64,000 nucleotides of DNA from Kribbella antiqua (GTDB lineage: Bacteria; Actinomycetota; Actinomycetes; Propionibacteriales; Kribbellaceae). Shown piece by piece: positions 26,425-35,719 of the stretch. Under the pieces are notes generated by a model, which did not search any database, was not told the DNA's origin, and saw nothing but the letters and a program-made list of their open reading frames with translations. Location: contig NZ_SLWR01000020.1 of assembly GCF_004345665.1 (NCBI RefSeq), positions 1 through 64,000 on the forward strand, given 5' to 3'. Both the position numbers and the translations under genes were made by a program. Within the stretch, counting starts at the first letter, position 1, and each line of letters starts with the position of its first letter.

Positions 26425-27906
26425 ATGCAGCGCCCGATGGCCGTCGTCACCGCAGCCACCGCCGCCGTCGTCCTGCTGGCCGGTTGCGGCGGCAAGGACG
26501 ACAAGTCCAGTACGACGCCCGAGGGAGGTGGCGCGAGTACCGCCACCACCCCGTCGGCGCCGCCAGTCGCCTCCTTCGACCCACCCAAGGCTTTCGCTGC
26601 GGCGTCCGCGTTCGGCATCCCGCGCACCCCCAACGACAACGAGTACTCGCTGAAGGCCGGCATGGTCGGCCAGACCTCGCTGATCGCCGGGAAGACCGGC
26701 GTCACGGGCCGCAACATTGCCGCGCAAGGCGACCCGTGGACGGCCCAGGCCAATCCCGCGGCCACGACCAAGACGCTTGACCTGACCGCACCGATGGGCG
26801 TCCAGCTGGACGGCAAGGACGTCGTAGCGATGGCCTACGTCCAGAAGGACGAAGGAAACGGCACCCAGAAGGCCAAGGGCCAGGTGGTGTTCCAGTGGCT
26901 GGACGCGACCGACGGCAAGAAGGTTGCCGAGGTCACCGCGGACCTCACGCCGGTGCTCGGCCCCGGCCAAGGCGGCGACGACGTAGTGAGCCAGTCGTAC
27001 GACGCCGCCACCGGACAGATCGTGGTCGGTGTCGGAGCCGACGGCCAGGAGGCCGCCAAGAAGGGCGGCGAGGTCTTCACGGTCTACGCCGACCCGAAGA
27101 CGAAGAAGTCGAGCGTCATCCCGTTGGTCACCCCGGCCGGCGTACTGAACGGCGTCGTGGCCGGTGCGAAGGGCAAGAACCAGGAAGGTGCGGCCGACGG
27201 CACCGTCGTGCTCGCCGACGGCGCGACCGGCAAGATCACCAAGCAGGTCCCGACCAAGCAGGACTACCTGAACCCGACCGGCAGCGGCTCCCAGCGCGCG
27301 TACCTCTCCTCGAACATGTACGTCGGCAACGACAAGTACAGCAGCGCCATCTACTCGGTCGACCTCGCCACCGGCGCCGTCGTCCAGACCAAGTGGTCCC
27401 TCACTACCGACCGCGTGAACGCCAAGTGCTGGGGCGACCAGGCCAAGGCGGTGGTCTGCACAGGCGGCGGGAACGGCGGCAGCGAGATCCTCGGCTTCGA
27501 CGACACCACCGGTAAGAAGGCTTGGGGATACACCGACAAGTCGGCGAACCGGGTGGTGCCCACAGTCACCGCGGCGTTCCACGGCATCGTCTACGCGCAG
27601 ACCGAGGCACAGCCCGTGCTGATGGACGCGGCGACCGGTAACGACGTACCGACCACCACGCCGACTCCGACCACCGGCGCCACTCCGACCACCGGCGCGA
27701 CGCCGACCGAGGGCGCGACTCCTACCGGCACGCCGTCGCAGGGCAGCGACCCGGGCAGCGCGAACGGTTCGGACATGTCGCTGTACGACGGCAAGACGCA
27801 GTCGCCGGATGCCGTCACGCAGTACGGCGGTGTCTACCTGCAGCCGGCGGGCGGCAACAGCTACGACCTCCAGACCATCCTGATCGCACTGGCGCCGACC
27901 GCCTGA
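26425..27906 (+). CDS. Lipoprotein with PQQ-like beta-propeller
   Basis: 493 residues. The signal peptide ends in LLAGC (Cys about residue 18), followed by a Thr/Ser/Gly linker. The body carries blade-like repeats with D-x-x-TG-K/Q (WLDATDGKKVAEV, SYDAATGQIVVGV, GFDDTTGKKAWGY, LMDAATGNDV), as in PQQ-like/BamB propellers. A low-complexity insert of repeated GATPT units at about 411-435 may vary in number. The protein is surface-anchored; its role is not known. A strong terminator follows. Confidence 0.8.
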   Translation: MQRPMAVVTAATAAVVLLAGCGGKDDKSSTTPEGGGASTATTPSAPPVASFDPPKAFAAASAFGIPRTPNDNEYSLKAGMVGQTSLIAGKTGVTGRNIAAQGDPWTAQANPAATTKTLDLTAPMGVQLDGKDVVAMAYVQKDEGNGTQKAKGQVVFQWLDATDGKKVAEVTADLTPVLGPGQGGDDVVSQSYDAATGQIVVGVGADGQEAAKKGGEVFTVYADPKTKKSSVIPLVTPAGVLNGVVAGAKGKNQEGAADGTVVLADGATGKITKQVPTKQDYLNPTGSGSQRAYLSSNMYVGNDKYSSAIYSVDLATGAVVQTKWSLTTDRVNAKCWGDQAKAVVCTGGGNGGSEILGFDDTTGKKAWGYTDKSANRVVPTVTAAFHGIVYAQTEAQPVLMDAATGNDVPTTTPTPTTGATPTTGATPTEGATPTGTPSQGSDPGSANGSDMSLYDGKTQSPDAVTQYGGVYLQPAGGNSYDLQTILIALAPTA

Positions 27907-27921
27907 TCAGCCGAGCTTGCC

Positions 27922-27949
27922 AAAGGCCCCGGATTCGTCCGGGGCCTTT
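27922..27949. terminator. Bidirectional terminator
   Basis: AAAGGCCCCGGA (27922-27933) pairs perfectly with TCCGGGGCCTTT (27938-27949) around a TTCG tetraloop. It lies between the convergent lipoprotein and dcd genes. Terminal A/T runs suit it to both strands. Confidence 0.9.
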
Positions 27950-27999
27950 GTCGTGCCGAACTGCCTGATCTGACGGCCCGGTCTCGAACCGGGCTGTGC

Positions 28000-28575
28000 T
28001 CAGACGTCCGTACGATGGAAGTTCTTGTACGAGCGCGATGGCGTCGGACCCCGCTGGCCTTGGTACCGGGAGCCGTACTTCGCCGAGCCGTACGGGTGCT
28101 CGGCCGGCGACGACAGCCGGAAGAAGCACAGTTGGCCGATCTTCATCCCCGGCCAGAGCTTGATCGGCAGCGTCGCCACGTTCGACAGCTCGAGCGTGAC
28201 GTGCCCGGAGAAGCCGGGGTCGATGAACCCCGCGGTCGAGTGGGTGAGCAGCCCGAGCCGGCCGAGCGAGGACTTCCCCTCCAGCCGCGCCGCCACGTCG
28301 TCGGGCAGCGTGACCTGCTCGTATGTCGATCCCAGCACGAACTCACCGGGATGCAGGATGAACGGCTCGTCCCCCTCCGGCTCGACCATCCGGGTCAGGT
28401 CGGGCTGTTCCTCGGCCGGGTCGATATGCGGGTATTTGTGGTTCTCGAACACCCGGAAGAACCGGTCCAGCCGTACGTCGACACTCGACGGCTGCACCAT
28501 CGCAGCATCGAACGGATCCAGCTGGACCCGCTTCGCGTCGAGCTCGGCCAAAATGTCACGGTCGGAGAGCAGCAC
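28000..28575 (-). CDS. dcd: dCTP deaminase (dUMP-forming type)
   Basis: 191 residues, standard for dcd. The trimeric cytoplasmic enzyme deaminates dCTP; the actinobacterial form also hydrolyses the product to dUMP for thymidylate synthesis. The hallmark regions are present: MVQPSSVDVRLDRFFRVF, ARLEGKSSLGRLGL and HSTAGFIDPGFSGHVTLELSN with the catalytic Glu, then the phosphate-contacting C-terminal tail YQGQRGPTPSRSYKNF. Start ATG at 28575. The tRNA-Gly gene about 1 kb away is a common neighbour of dcd in actinomycetes. Confidence 0.95.
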   Translation of the reverse strand: MLLSDRDILAELDAKRVQLDPFDAAMVQPSSVDVRLDRFFRVFENHKYPHIDPAEEQPDLTRMVEPEGDEPFILHPGEFVLGSTYEQVTLPDDVAARLEGKSSLGRLGLLTHSTAGFIDPGFSGHVTLELSNVATLPIKLWPGMKIGQLCFFRLSSPAEHPYGSAKYGSRYQGQRGPTPSRSYKNFHRTDV

Positions 28576-28790
28576 GAACGCAACTTAGCAGCGTGCTGCT
28601 TCCCCGCCCAGTTTGAACCTCGTATCCGCCTCACCCCTGTACCGGCTCCCCGGTACCCGGCGACCAGTCATCCGGAGCCCTCAGCTCTCCGGCGGGACCA
28701 CGCCTCCGGGCTTCCCGAGCACCTCCGGCCCCTCCAGCTCCGGCACCGTTGCGGCGCACCGGAGACCCAACGGGGGCCTGAGGCAACGAA

Positions 28791-29234
28791 CTAGCCGGCC
28801 AGCTTGTTGAACCGCGACACCTGGCTGGCGAAGGTCTTCACCTGCGCCGGCGACCAGTCCTTGAGCAGATCCTCGATCACCTTGTGCCGCTTCTTCCGGG
28901 CCGCCGCCAGCTTGCGCTTGCCCGCCGCGGTCAGGGTCAGCAAGGTCGCCCGCGCGTCCGACTTGTCGGCCGCCCGCTTCAGCAGACCCTCCTCCTCCAG
29001 CCGCGCGCATGCCCGGCTGACCGGCCCCTTGTCCACCTCGAGCGCGGCGACCAGGTCGGCCATCCGCACTGGTGCCAGTTCCTCGACGTGGTTCAGCAAC
29101 GCGTACTGCGCCGGCTCCAGGTCCGGATGCGCCTCGTCCGACAAGGTCCGCTGCAGACTGCGCAGCCGCCGGCCGAACGTGACGAGCTCCTTCTCCAGGT
29201 TGTCCAGCGCGTCACTCGTGTCTGTTGCCACCAT
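28791..29234 (-). CDS. MarR-family transcriptional regulator
   Basis: 147 residues. The winged helix is complete: a first helix (LEKELVTFGRRLRSLQ), recognition helix (RMADLVAALEVDKGPVSRA), wing (LLKRAADKSDARATLLTLT) and C-terminal helices. It is a homodimeric repressor or activator; no partner gene is adjacent and the ligand is unknown. The 215-bp gap to dcd shows no gene. Confidence 0.87.
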   Translation of the reverse strand: MVATDTSDALDNLEKELVTFGRRLRSLQRTLSDEAHPDLEPAQYALLNHVEELAPVRMADLVAALEVDKGPVSRACARLEEEGLLKRAADKSDARATLLTLTAAGKRKLAAARKKRHKVIEDLLKDWSPAQVKTFASQVSRFNKLAG

Positions 29235-29447
29235 TCACCCCTTCATCCAGTTGCCCCGCAACCATCTTGTCCGGTCCTGGTGAGGACCGCATCCTCACGT
29301 GTTGCGTCGAATGTTGCCCCCGGCAACGCGTTCTAATCTGCCAGAAGATGACGAAACTGCCCAGTCCTGAGCGTGCCCTTTGTGGAAAACTCCCCCGGAA
29401 CCCCCACGCCAAACCGCCGTACCGACCTTTTCCCCTACCACCTTCCC

Positions 29448-29508
29448 GACTTTGTGCACCACATCCGCGTCGCGCGGACTCCGCCGTACGGACGCCATGC
29501 ACAAAGTC
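29448..29508. repeat. 11-bp perfect inverted repeat with 39-nt loop
   Basis: GACTTTGTGCA (29448-29458) and TGCACAAAGTC (29498-29508) are exact complements. They lie in the 365-bp gap between the MarR gene and tRNA-Gly. Otherwise this gap shows only a possible tRNA -10 box, TATGCT at 29565-29570. The repeat may be a structured RNA or a footprint of an old insertion; there is no further evidence. Confidence 0.4.
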
Positions 29509-29599
29509 GACAGACGTCGACGCCGCCGCGCGGACCCGGCGTGGCTCCGGCTCGGCCGATCGGCTATGCTCTTCTCCGCCTGCCGGGTCCGCCCGGCTT

Positions 29600-29673
29600 G
29601 CGGGTGTAGTTCAATGGCAGAACATCAGCTTCCCAAGCTGACAGTGCGGGTTCGATTCCCGTCACCCGCTCCA
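29600..29673 (+). tRNA. tRNA-Gly (anticodon CCC)
   Basis: A full cloverleaf can be folded: acceptor GCGGGTG with CACCCGC, D-stem GTTC/GAAC, anticodon stem TCAGC/GCTGA with loop TTCCCAA, so anticodon CCC for codon GGG. The T-arm is GCGGG-TTCGATT-CCCGT. The discriminator is T and CCA is encoded. A 15-bp terminator hairpin follows. Confidence 0.95.
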
Positions 29674-29678
29674 CAGCA

Positions 29679-29716
29679 AAGCCCCGGGTCAGAGGCAAGT
29701 TTCTGACCCGGGGCTT
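29679..29716 (+). terminator. Terminator of tRNA-Gly
   Basis: AAGCCCCGGGTCAGA (29679-29693) pairs perfectly with TCTGACCCGGGGCTT (29702-29716) around 8 nt. Confidence 0.9.
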
Positions 29717-29885
29717 CGTCATATTGGTGACCTGATACCGGCCGTGTGCCCGTTACGTGCCGATGTTGCCTGATCGGTCATCTCTCAAACGCCTGACCTA
29801 CGAATCGTTGCCGCAGACACCTTTTCGGATTCGGTCAGGAGGCGCGCGGTCCTCAGGTGGGTGACCACCACACCCAAGAACAACG

Positions 29886-30476
29886 TCACTGCCGAACGAG
29901 GTACGGCGAAATCATCAAGTCGAGTTGCTCGGTGAGGAACTCGGTGAGGGAGCCCCAGCCATTCACGGCCCAGACCTGCAGGGCACCGTTGAAACAGACC
30001 AAGGTGTGCCGGGCGAGCGCCGGTACGTCGGTGTCCGGACGCAGCTCGCCGGCCTCTTGCGCGGCTCGATAGAGCCGGGTGCAGCTGTCCACGATCGCGG
30101 CCGACTGCGCCAGCGCGTGCTGCCGGAACTCGGGATCGGCGACGTCGAGCTGGACGAACCCGAGCCCGTTGCCGAGCTCCTCGCGGTGCTTGATGTGGGC
30201 AACGGCCGTCAGGGCGAAGTCCCGCAGGGTCGCCAGCGGCGAGGTGTTGCGACCGTCAGCCTCCTCGACTCCGTGCAGGACCATCAGCGGCGAACGGGCG
30301 GCCGACGCGAGCAACAGACCGCGCTTCGAGCCGAACCGCTGCATCAGGGTCGGCGGCGCCAGCCCAACCCGGGCACCGACCGCCGCCAGAGTGAGCTTCG
30401 TCGGCCCCAGCTCGGCCAGGACCTGGCGGGTCGCGTCCAGGATCGCGTCGTCGCTGACCAGCCGCGGACGAGCCAC
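29886..30476 (-). CDS. TetR-family transcriptional regulator
   Basis: 196 residues. The N-terminal helix-turn-helix (DAILDATRQVLAELGPTKLT, LAAVGARVGLAPPTLMQRFG, SKRGLLLA) is the TetR signature. The C-terminal helical domain (about 60-196) binds a ligand and dimerises. No target gene is co-directional, but a dyad lies 18 bp upstream of its start, suggesting autoregulation and possibly control of the divergent membrane-protein gene at 30660. Confidence 0.88.
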   Translation of the reverse strand: MARPRLVSDDAILDATRQVLAELGPTKLTLAAVGARVGLAPPTLMQRFGSKRGLLLASAARSPLMVLHGVEEADGRNTSPLATLRDFALTAVAHIKHREELGNGLGFVQLDVADPEFRQHALAQSAAIVDSCTRLYRAAQEAGELRPDTDVPALARHTLVCFNGALQVWAVNGWGSLTEFLTEQLDLMISPYLVRQ

Positions 30477-30494
30477 CGCGTCGCCTCCCCGTTT

Positions 30495-30518
30495 ATGAAT
30501 GGCCGTTCGTTAATTCAT
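30495..30518. promoter_or_regulatory. Dyad at the TetR promoter
   Basis: ATGAAT (30495-30500) and ATTCAT (30513-30518) are inverted with a 12-bp spacer, inside an AT-rich stretch just upstream of the TetR start. It is a plausible TetR operator. Confidence 0.5.
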
Positions 30519-30659
30519 GAAACAGTAACAGATCTTTGTTCGATCAGTTATTCACGGCAACGGGTGAACGACGGGACCCCGAAAACGGGCCCAGCGGGCG
30601 CTCGTTGCCCGGTCCCACCCGTCCGCGGGCCGGGCTCGTCGTACCAACGGGAGCCTTCA

Positions 30660-32717
30660 ATGCGTTTCGCCCGCACCGCCTTGGGCCTGGTGCTGACGCT
30701 GGCCGGTCTGGTGGTCACGTTCGCCGGCGCCGCAGCCGCTTTCTGGCTGGTCGGACCGGACAACACCGTCACCACCGACAACCAGCAGCTGACCAGCAAG
30801 GGCCTGGCCGTCATCACCGCCCCCGACCTGCTGGACCGGCACGGCCCGATCCTGCACGTCACCGCGACCGGCGACAGACCGGTGTTCGTGGGCGTCGGGC
30901 AGGACTTGGATGTCTCCGACTACCTGGCCGGCTCCGCGCACACGCGGCTGATCCGCTTCGACATGCCGGCCCGGTTCGACACGCAGGACATGCGCGGCGG
31001 CGACGCCAAGCTGACCCCGCCCGGCGACCTCGACTGGTGGGTCGCCCAATCCGTTGGCTCGGGCAAGCAATCCGTCGCCTGGCCGATCCAGGACGGCCGG
31101 TACGACGTCGTCGTGATGAACGCGGACGGCACGCCGGCCGTGGACGCGCAGGTGCGGTTCGGAGTCGAGGTCCACCGGCTGTTCGGGATCTGCCTCCTGG
31201 TGTTCGGCGCCGGAATCCTGCTCCTTACTATTGGCCTAATGCTGACCTTCCGCCGCCGCCCCGCTGTCGCTCCAGCACCGGTTCGGACCCCTGTGGTCCA
31301 CCGTCCGCCCGCGCCTCAGCCGGCCCGGCCGGCCGTGATCGCCCCGCCGGCCCAGCCCGCGCCGATCCCAGTGGTCCAGGCCGCCCCAGCGATTCAGCCG
31401 GTGGCAGCGCGCGAGGCAGAGGTCCCGAAGCTCGCCTCGCCGATCAACGAGGCGCCGATGCTGATGAAGCCGGCCGACGTGGCGAAGGCCAAGGCGAAGT
31501 CCCCCGCGTTCCTGGTAGCGGTCGGCGTGGCCGACGACGAGCCCGAGTACGACGACCGCCCGGCGTACGACGGCCAATCGTCGTACGACGACATCCCGGT
31601 GCAGGAAGGCCGAGCGTCGTACGACGAGACGCCAGGCGACGACGAGACGTCCGAGAAGGACGATGCAGAGCCGGAGACGGTGGCGCTGGAGGAGTCGCCG
31701 GAGTTCCAGAAGAGCGACGAGGCGGTGAAGAAGACCGCCGCGCTGCTGGCCAGCGGCGCCTTGTTGCTCACGACAACGAGCTGCGGCCTGCTCCCGGCCA
31801 AGAACACGGTCAGCGCCGCGACCCCTGAGACCAAGCCGGCCGTCACGGTCGCCGACGCGAAGGCCGTCGTCCAGCGGTACAACCAGATCAACAACCAGGC
31901 GAACAAGGCCCGCAACCCCAAGCTGACCGAAACGATCGAGGGGAACCCGACGCTGGCGCAGAGTCGGGCCGGTTTCGTGATCAGCAAAGCGACGGATGCT
32001 GCCGGCAAGGACCTGATCAAGCCGTTCACCTATACCAATCCGCAGATCGGCGCGCCGGCGTTCAGCTCGTATCCGATGCGGTTCGTGGTCACCGCCGGTG
32101 TCTCGACCGCGCCGGAGAACATCGAGCTCGGCGTCTGGCAGCGGCAGAGCGCGGGTGCGCCCTGGCTGCTGACCAACTCCGTTTACCCGCTGAAGACGAT
32201 GAACGTGCCCTCGATGGAGGGACTGCGGACGCCGGAGCAGGCCGACCTGGACAAGCTGTACAGCACGCCCGCCTCGGCCGGCGCCAACCTCGCCACCTAC
32301 CTCTCCGGCGGCGCGACGTCCCCGAAGGCGACGCTGTTCACCCCTTCCCCCGGTACGACGAAGCTCCTGCAGCAGCGGGCCACCTCGAAGGTCAGGGACG
32401 TCAAGGAGTCGTACATCGCCAGCGTCGTCGACACGTTCAAGATGTCCGGCGAGCCGCTGACGTTCATCACCTCGAGCGGCGAGGCGCTGGTCTTTCTGTC
32501 TCTCACCGAGCAGTACCTGCAGCGGGTCGAGCCGGGGTCGAACGCCTATTGGACCAGCGGTGACGTCACCGCATTCAGCAAGATGGTCAAGTACACCCAG
32601 AGCCTGTACCAGGACTACCTGCACCAGGTCGCGCTGGTCATCCCCACCAAGGCAGCGGGCGGCAAGATCCGCGTCCTCTCCATCGACGGCCAGCTAGTCG
32701 GCGGCGGCGGCGCCTGA
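30660..32717 (+). CDS. Membrane protein with an in-frame internal lipoprotein signal peptide
   Basis: 685 residues from ATG 30660. A first membrane segment lies at about 5-31, an extracytoplasmic domain at 35-170 (LAVITAPDLLDRHGPILHVT), and a second membrane segment at about 173-195. A long Pro/Ala and then Asp/Glu/Tyr-rich linker follows. At residue 356 begins VKKTAALLASGALLLTTTSC, a complete lipoprotein signal with Cys at residue 375. A secreted-type domain of about 310 residues follows (NPTLAQSRAGFVISKATDAA). GTG 31725 in the same frame could start a separate lipoprotein. So this is either a fusion or two genes sharing a frame. Confidence 0.7.
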   Translation: MRFARTALGLVLTLAGLVVTFAGAAAAFWLVGPDNTVTTDNQQLTSKGLAVITAPDLLDRHGPILHVTATGDRPVFVGVGQDLDVSDYLAGSAHTRLIRFDMPARFDTQDMRGGDAKLTPPGDLDWWVAQSVGSGKQSVAWPIQDGRYDVVVMNADGTPAVDAQVRFGVEVHRLFGICLLVFGAGILLLTIGLMLTFRRRPAVAPAPVRTPVVHRPPAPQPARPAVIAPPAQPAPIPVVQAAPAIQPVAAREAEVPKLASPINEAPMLMKPADVAKAKAKSPAFLVAVGVADDEPEYDDRPAYDGQSSYDDIPVQEGRASYDETPGDDETSEKDDAEPETVALEESPEFQKSDEAVKKTAALLASGALLLTTTSCGLLPAKNTVSAATPETKPAVTVADAKAVVQRYNQINNQANKARNPKLTETIEGNPTLAQSRAGFVISKATDAAGKDLIKPFTYTNPQIGAPAFSSYPMRFVVTAGVSTAPENIELGVWQRQSAGAPWLLTNSVYPLKTMNVPSMEGLRTPEQADLDKLYSTPASAGANLATYLSGGATSPKATLFTPSPGTTKLLQQRATSKVRDVKESYIASVVDTFKMSGEPLTFITSSGEALVFLSLTEQYLQRVEPGSNAYWTSGDVTAFSKMVKYTQSLYQDYLHQVALVIPTKAAGGKIRVLSIDGQLVGGGGA

Positions 32718-33086
32718 GCGCCCCCACCCTCGGTCGAGCAGCCAGCGCCACCGCGGCTGCTCGGCCACCACACACGCGACCGCAAGCACGCTGACCACGA
32801 CAGCAACCGCAGTCGGCCAAGCAACCCACGACGACACGACCGCCGCGACCAGCTGCAACAACACCAGCAGGACCGTGACGAACCCAGGCACCGCGACGAC
32901 AACGCGGGCCTTGTCGCCTGACGTCTGAAATACGCTCGGCAGACCAATCAGTACGACGACCGACGCGACGGCGAGCACGATCGAGTACGGCGCCAGCGCC
33001 CACGGCGTCGCCACCCAGGCAATCAACTCGGTGCTGAACCGGAGCACCGACGCGACGCGGCTGTCAGGCGAGGTCTGTGTAGTCAC
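32694..33086 (-). CDS. DUF2568 (YrdB-like) membrane protein
   Basis: 130 residues with four predicted membrane segments (ATPWALAPYSIVLAVASVVV, VVVAVPGFVTVLLVLLQLV and two more). The first half (LRFSTELIAWVATPWALAP) fits the DUF2568/YrdB family of small four-helix membrane proteins, whose function is unknown. The 3' end overlaps the convergent gene at 30660-32717 by 24 bp. Confidence 0.7.
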   Translation of the reverse strand: MTTQTSPDSRVASVLRFSTELIAWVATPWALAPYSIVLAVASVVVLIGLPSVFQTSGDKARVVVAVPGFVTVLLVLLQLVAAVVSSWVAWPTAVAVVVSVLAVACVVAEQPRWRWLLDRGWGRSGAAAAD

Positions 33087-33217
33087 GGCGGAACGATGTC
33101 ACGGCGGTCTCCGCCCGTCCACGCCGTTCCGGAAATGAACGGCAAACGGTTGTCGAAGGATAGTTCCGGCTGATTGACTCCCGGGGTGAGGTTTTTCCCA
33201 TCCGCCTGGGAGTATCA

Positions 33218-35719
33218 GTGGACATCACCCGCCGCCGCTTGCTGTCGTTCGTCCCCGCCACCGCTCTGTTGACCGCAGTCAACCCCGCACCGACCGCCCG
33301 CGCCACCACCTCAGCCACGACGATGGCGAGCCAACTGCTGACCAACGCGGTCGCGATCTACGCCGGGACGGCGGACTCGAACGCCCGTCCGGAAGTCGCC
33401 GCCAAGCTCGCCGCCCTCGACTCGACGGCCCGGACCTGGCTCAGCGCGATGGATCGCGCAGGCACCGGTGAGCTGTTCGCGGGGCTCCCCCTCGGGACCA
33501 GCGATCCGAACCTGAGTGCGTCGTACCAACACCTCTACGAGATCGCCCTCGCGACCAAACGCCCGGGCCCGGCCTCCGACCTGCAAGGCAACGAGCAGGT
33601 CCGGCAACGGATCGCCGAGAAGCTCGTCTGGTTGCACGAGAACTACTACGGCGACCAGTCGAAGGGGTACTACGGCAACTGGTTCACCTGGGAGATCGGC
33701 ATCTCCACCTTCGTGTCGAAGACGCTGGCGCTCCTCGATGCTCCGGCCGCACTCGTCACGCAGTACGTGCCCTCGATGGACGCCTATCTGCGCAACGGCA
33801 AGGACGGCGACGTCGACCTCGACTCGCGTTTCCACACCGGCGCGAACCTCGTCGACATCACCGCCAACCGCGTCCTGCAGGGTGCATTGATGGGCGACGA
33901 CGCGCGGATCCGCAAGGCGCTGCAGGACCAGTTCACCGTCTTCGCCACCGTCGACCCGTACAACCTCCAGCACGGCGTCACCGATGGGTACTACGCCGAC
34001 GGCTCCTTCATCCAGCACTCGTCCGTCGCCTACACCGGCTCGTACGGGAAGGCCCTGCTCAGCCGGGTCGTGCAGACGATCAAGGTGCTCGCCGGGACGG
34101 AGTACGCGCAAAGTGACGACCTGGTCGGCGTGGTCCAGGGCTGGGTCGAGCACGGGTTCGCGCCGCTGATCTTCGAGGGCTGGATGATGGAGATCGTCAA
34201 GGGCCGCGCGGTGTCCCGGACCGCGACCGGGTACGACGACGTGGCGGTCGTCGTCGAGGCGATCGTCGACCTGGCCGACTACGCGACCGGCGACGACGCG
34301 GCCCGGTTGAAGTCGTTCGCGAAGTACACCGCGCGCCCGACGATCAACCCGGCCAACTTCGTCTCCCCGGTGAGTGTCGCGCGGTTCGCCGACCTCAAGG
34401 CCGACCCCGCGATCGTGCCGGCCGACCTCAACCCGGCCTCGAGCAGTACGGCGTTCAACGCGATGGAACGCAACGTCCACCGCCGGCCCGGTTACGCCTT
34501 CGCGCTGGCCCGCAATTCGGAGCGGATCAGCAAGTACGAGTACATGAGCGGCGAGAACCTGCTGCCGTGGTTCCAGGGCGACGGCGCGCACTATCTCTAT
34601 CTGGCCGGTCAGGACCAGACCCAGTCGTACGGCGTCGACTACTTCACCACCGTTTCGCCGTACGCGCTCGGCGGTGTCACCGCTCCGGTCGAGGTGCGCA
34701 AGACGATCCCGGAGCTGTACGGGACGCCGTACTACAGCAACCCCTCGCATCCACTGAACTTCACGTCGTCGTCGGAGTCGCAGAACGCCTACGTGTACTT
34801 CCCCGTCGGCACGAACACCTACTCGGGTGGCGCGACGCTAGATGCCTATGGCACGGCCGGCTGGATCCAGTCGAGCGACTTCGCCTATGCGTCGCGCGAC
34901 ATCCTGCCGGACGATTTCGTTGTCTACCGCAACGCTTCGGCGACCAAGTCCTGGTTCATGCTCGACGACGAGATCGTCGTACTGGCCGCTGGCGTCGGCG
35001 ACGACAGCCGGCCGGTGACGACCACGCTCGACACGCGGATCGCCGCGACTGGTGACGCCGTCGCGATTACCGGCGTACGACGGGATGGCGGTGCGTGGAG
35101 CGGGACGGGTACGACGGATCCGCGGTGGCTGCGGTACTCGAACGGCGGGGTGGCGCTCGGGTATTACTTCCTGCAGGCGAGTCAGGTGTCGGTCGAACTG
35201 CGGCAGGTGACGCGGAGCCGGCGGGTGGTTCGGACGTCGAATCCGGACACGGCTGTCAGCAAGCAGGTGTTCGGGTTGACCGTCGCACAGCCGGCCGGGT
35301 CGAAGCGGTCTCTCGCTTACGCGTTGGTGCCTAACGCAACGGAATCCGCGCTTCGTTCCTACCAGCATGGACGGGTCGTGGTGCTCTCGAACACCCCGCG
35401 GCTGCAGGCGATCCAGCATCTCGGCTTGCGCCTGACCGGCGCCAACACCTTCGCCCCGGGGCAACACAACCTGCCCGGTCTGAGCATCGACGGGCCCGCA
35501 TCCGTCCTGCTCCAACGCCAATCCAGCGCCGTCACCGTTGCCGTCTCCGACCCCACCACTGCCCGCGACACCATCACCGTCAACCTCTGGGGCCAGTACC
35601 TCAGGGGCGCGGCGCCCGGCGTACAGGTTGTGCGTACGGCGACGGGGACGCGGCTGACCTTCGACACTCACCACACGTATGGAAGGAGCTTGACGGTCAG
35701 CCTTCTTCCAGCTTGGTGA
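33218..35719 (+). CDS. Polysaccharide lyase family 8 (hyaluronate/chondroitin/xanthan lyase type)
   Basis: 833 residues from GTG. The Tat-type signal is DITRRRLLSFVPATALL. An alpha/alpha-toroid domain (about 40-380) contains the catalytic residues of PL8: Asn in HTGANLVDI, and His and Tyr in YADGSFIQHSSVAYTGSYG. A beta-sandwich region occupies the remainder, starting near MERNVHRRPGYAFALARNSE. PL8 enzymes cleave acidic polysaccharides by beta-elimination outside the cell; which polymer cannot be told. It is a lone gene whose 3' end overlaps the convergent MarR gene by 23 bp. Confidence 0.92.
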   Translation: MDITRRRLLSFVPATALLTAVNPAPTARATTSATTMASQLLTNAVAIYAGTADSNARPEVAAKLAALDSTARTWLSAMDRAGTGELFAGLPLGTSDPNLSASYQHLYEIALATKRPGPASDLQGNEQVRQRIAEKLVWLHENYYGDQSKGYYGNWFTWEIGISTFVSKTLALLDAPAALVTQYVPSMDAYLRNGKDGDVDLDSRFHTGANLVDITANRVLQGALMGDDARIRKALQDQFTVFATVDPYNLQHGVTDGYYADGSFIQHSSVAYTGSYGKALLSRVVQTIKVLAGTEYAQSDDLVGVVQGWVEHGFAPLIFEGWMMEIVKGRAVSRTATGYDDVAVVVEAIVDLADYATGDDAARLKSFAKYTARPTINPANFVSPVSVARFADLKADPAIVPADLNPASSSTAFNAMERNVHRRPGYAFALARNSERISKYEYMSGENLLPWFQGDGAHYLYLAGQDQTQSYGVDYFTTVSPYALGGVTAPVEVRKTIPELYGTPYYSNPSHPLNFTSSSESQNAYVYFPVGTNTYSGGATLDAYGTAGWIQSSDFAYASRDILPDDFVVYRNASATKSWFMLDDEIVVLAAGVGDDSRPVTTTLDTRIAATGDAVAITGVRRDGGAWSGTGTTDPRWLRYSNGGVALGYYFLQASQVSVELRQVTRSRRVVRTSNPDTAVSKQVFGLTVAQPAGSKRSLAYALVPNATESALRSYQHGRVVVLSNTPRLQAIQHLGLRLTGANTFAPGQHNLPGLSIDGPASVLLQRQSSAVTVAVSDPTTARDTITVNLWGQYLRGAAPGVQVVRTATGTRLTFDTHHTYGRSLTVSLLPAW

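Noticed and set aside
27976..27994. T-arm-like hairpin GCCCGGT-ctcga-ACCGGGC, a possible tRNA remnant
   Set aside because: Only a 7-bp stem; no acceptor, D or anticodon arms nearby. A secondary terminator for dcd is simpler.
29600..29886. Integrated element at tRNA-Gly
   Set aside because: The tRNA is intact and followed by its terminator, with no integrase and no repeated tRNA 3' end in the window.
29925..30659. Upstream extension of the membrane/lipoprotein frame
   Set aside because: It is antisense to the TetR gene and Arg/Gln/Gly-rich; the hydrophobic start at 30660 is the natural one.
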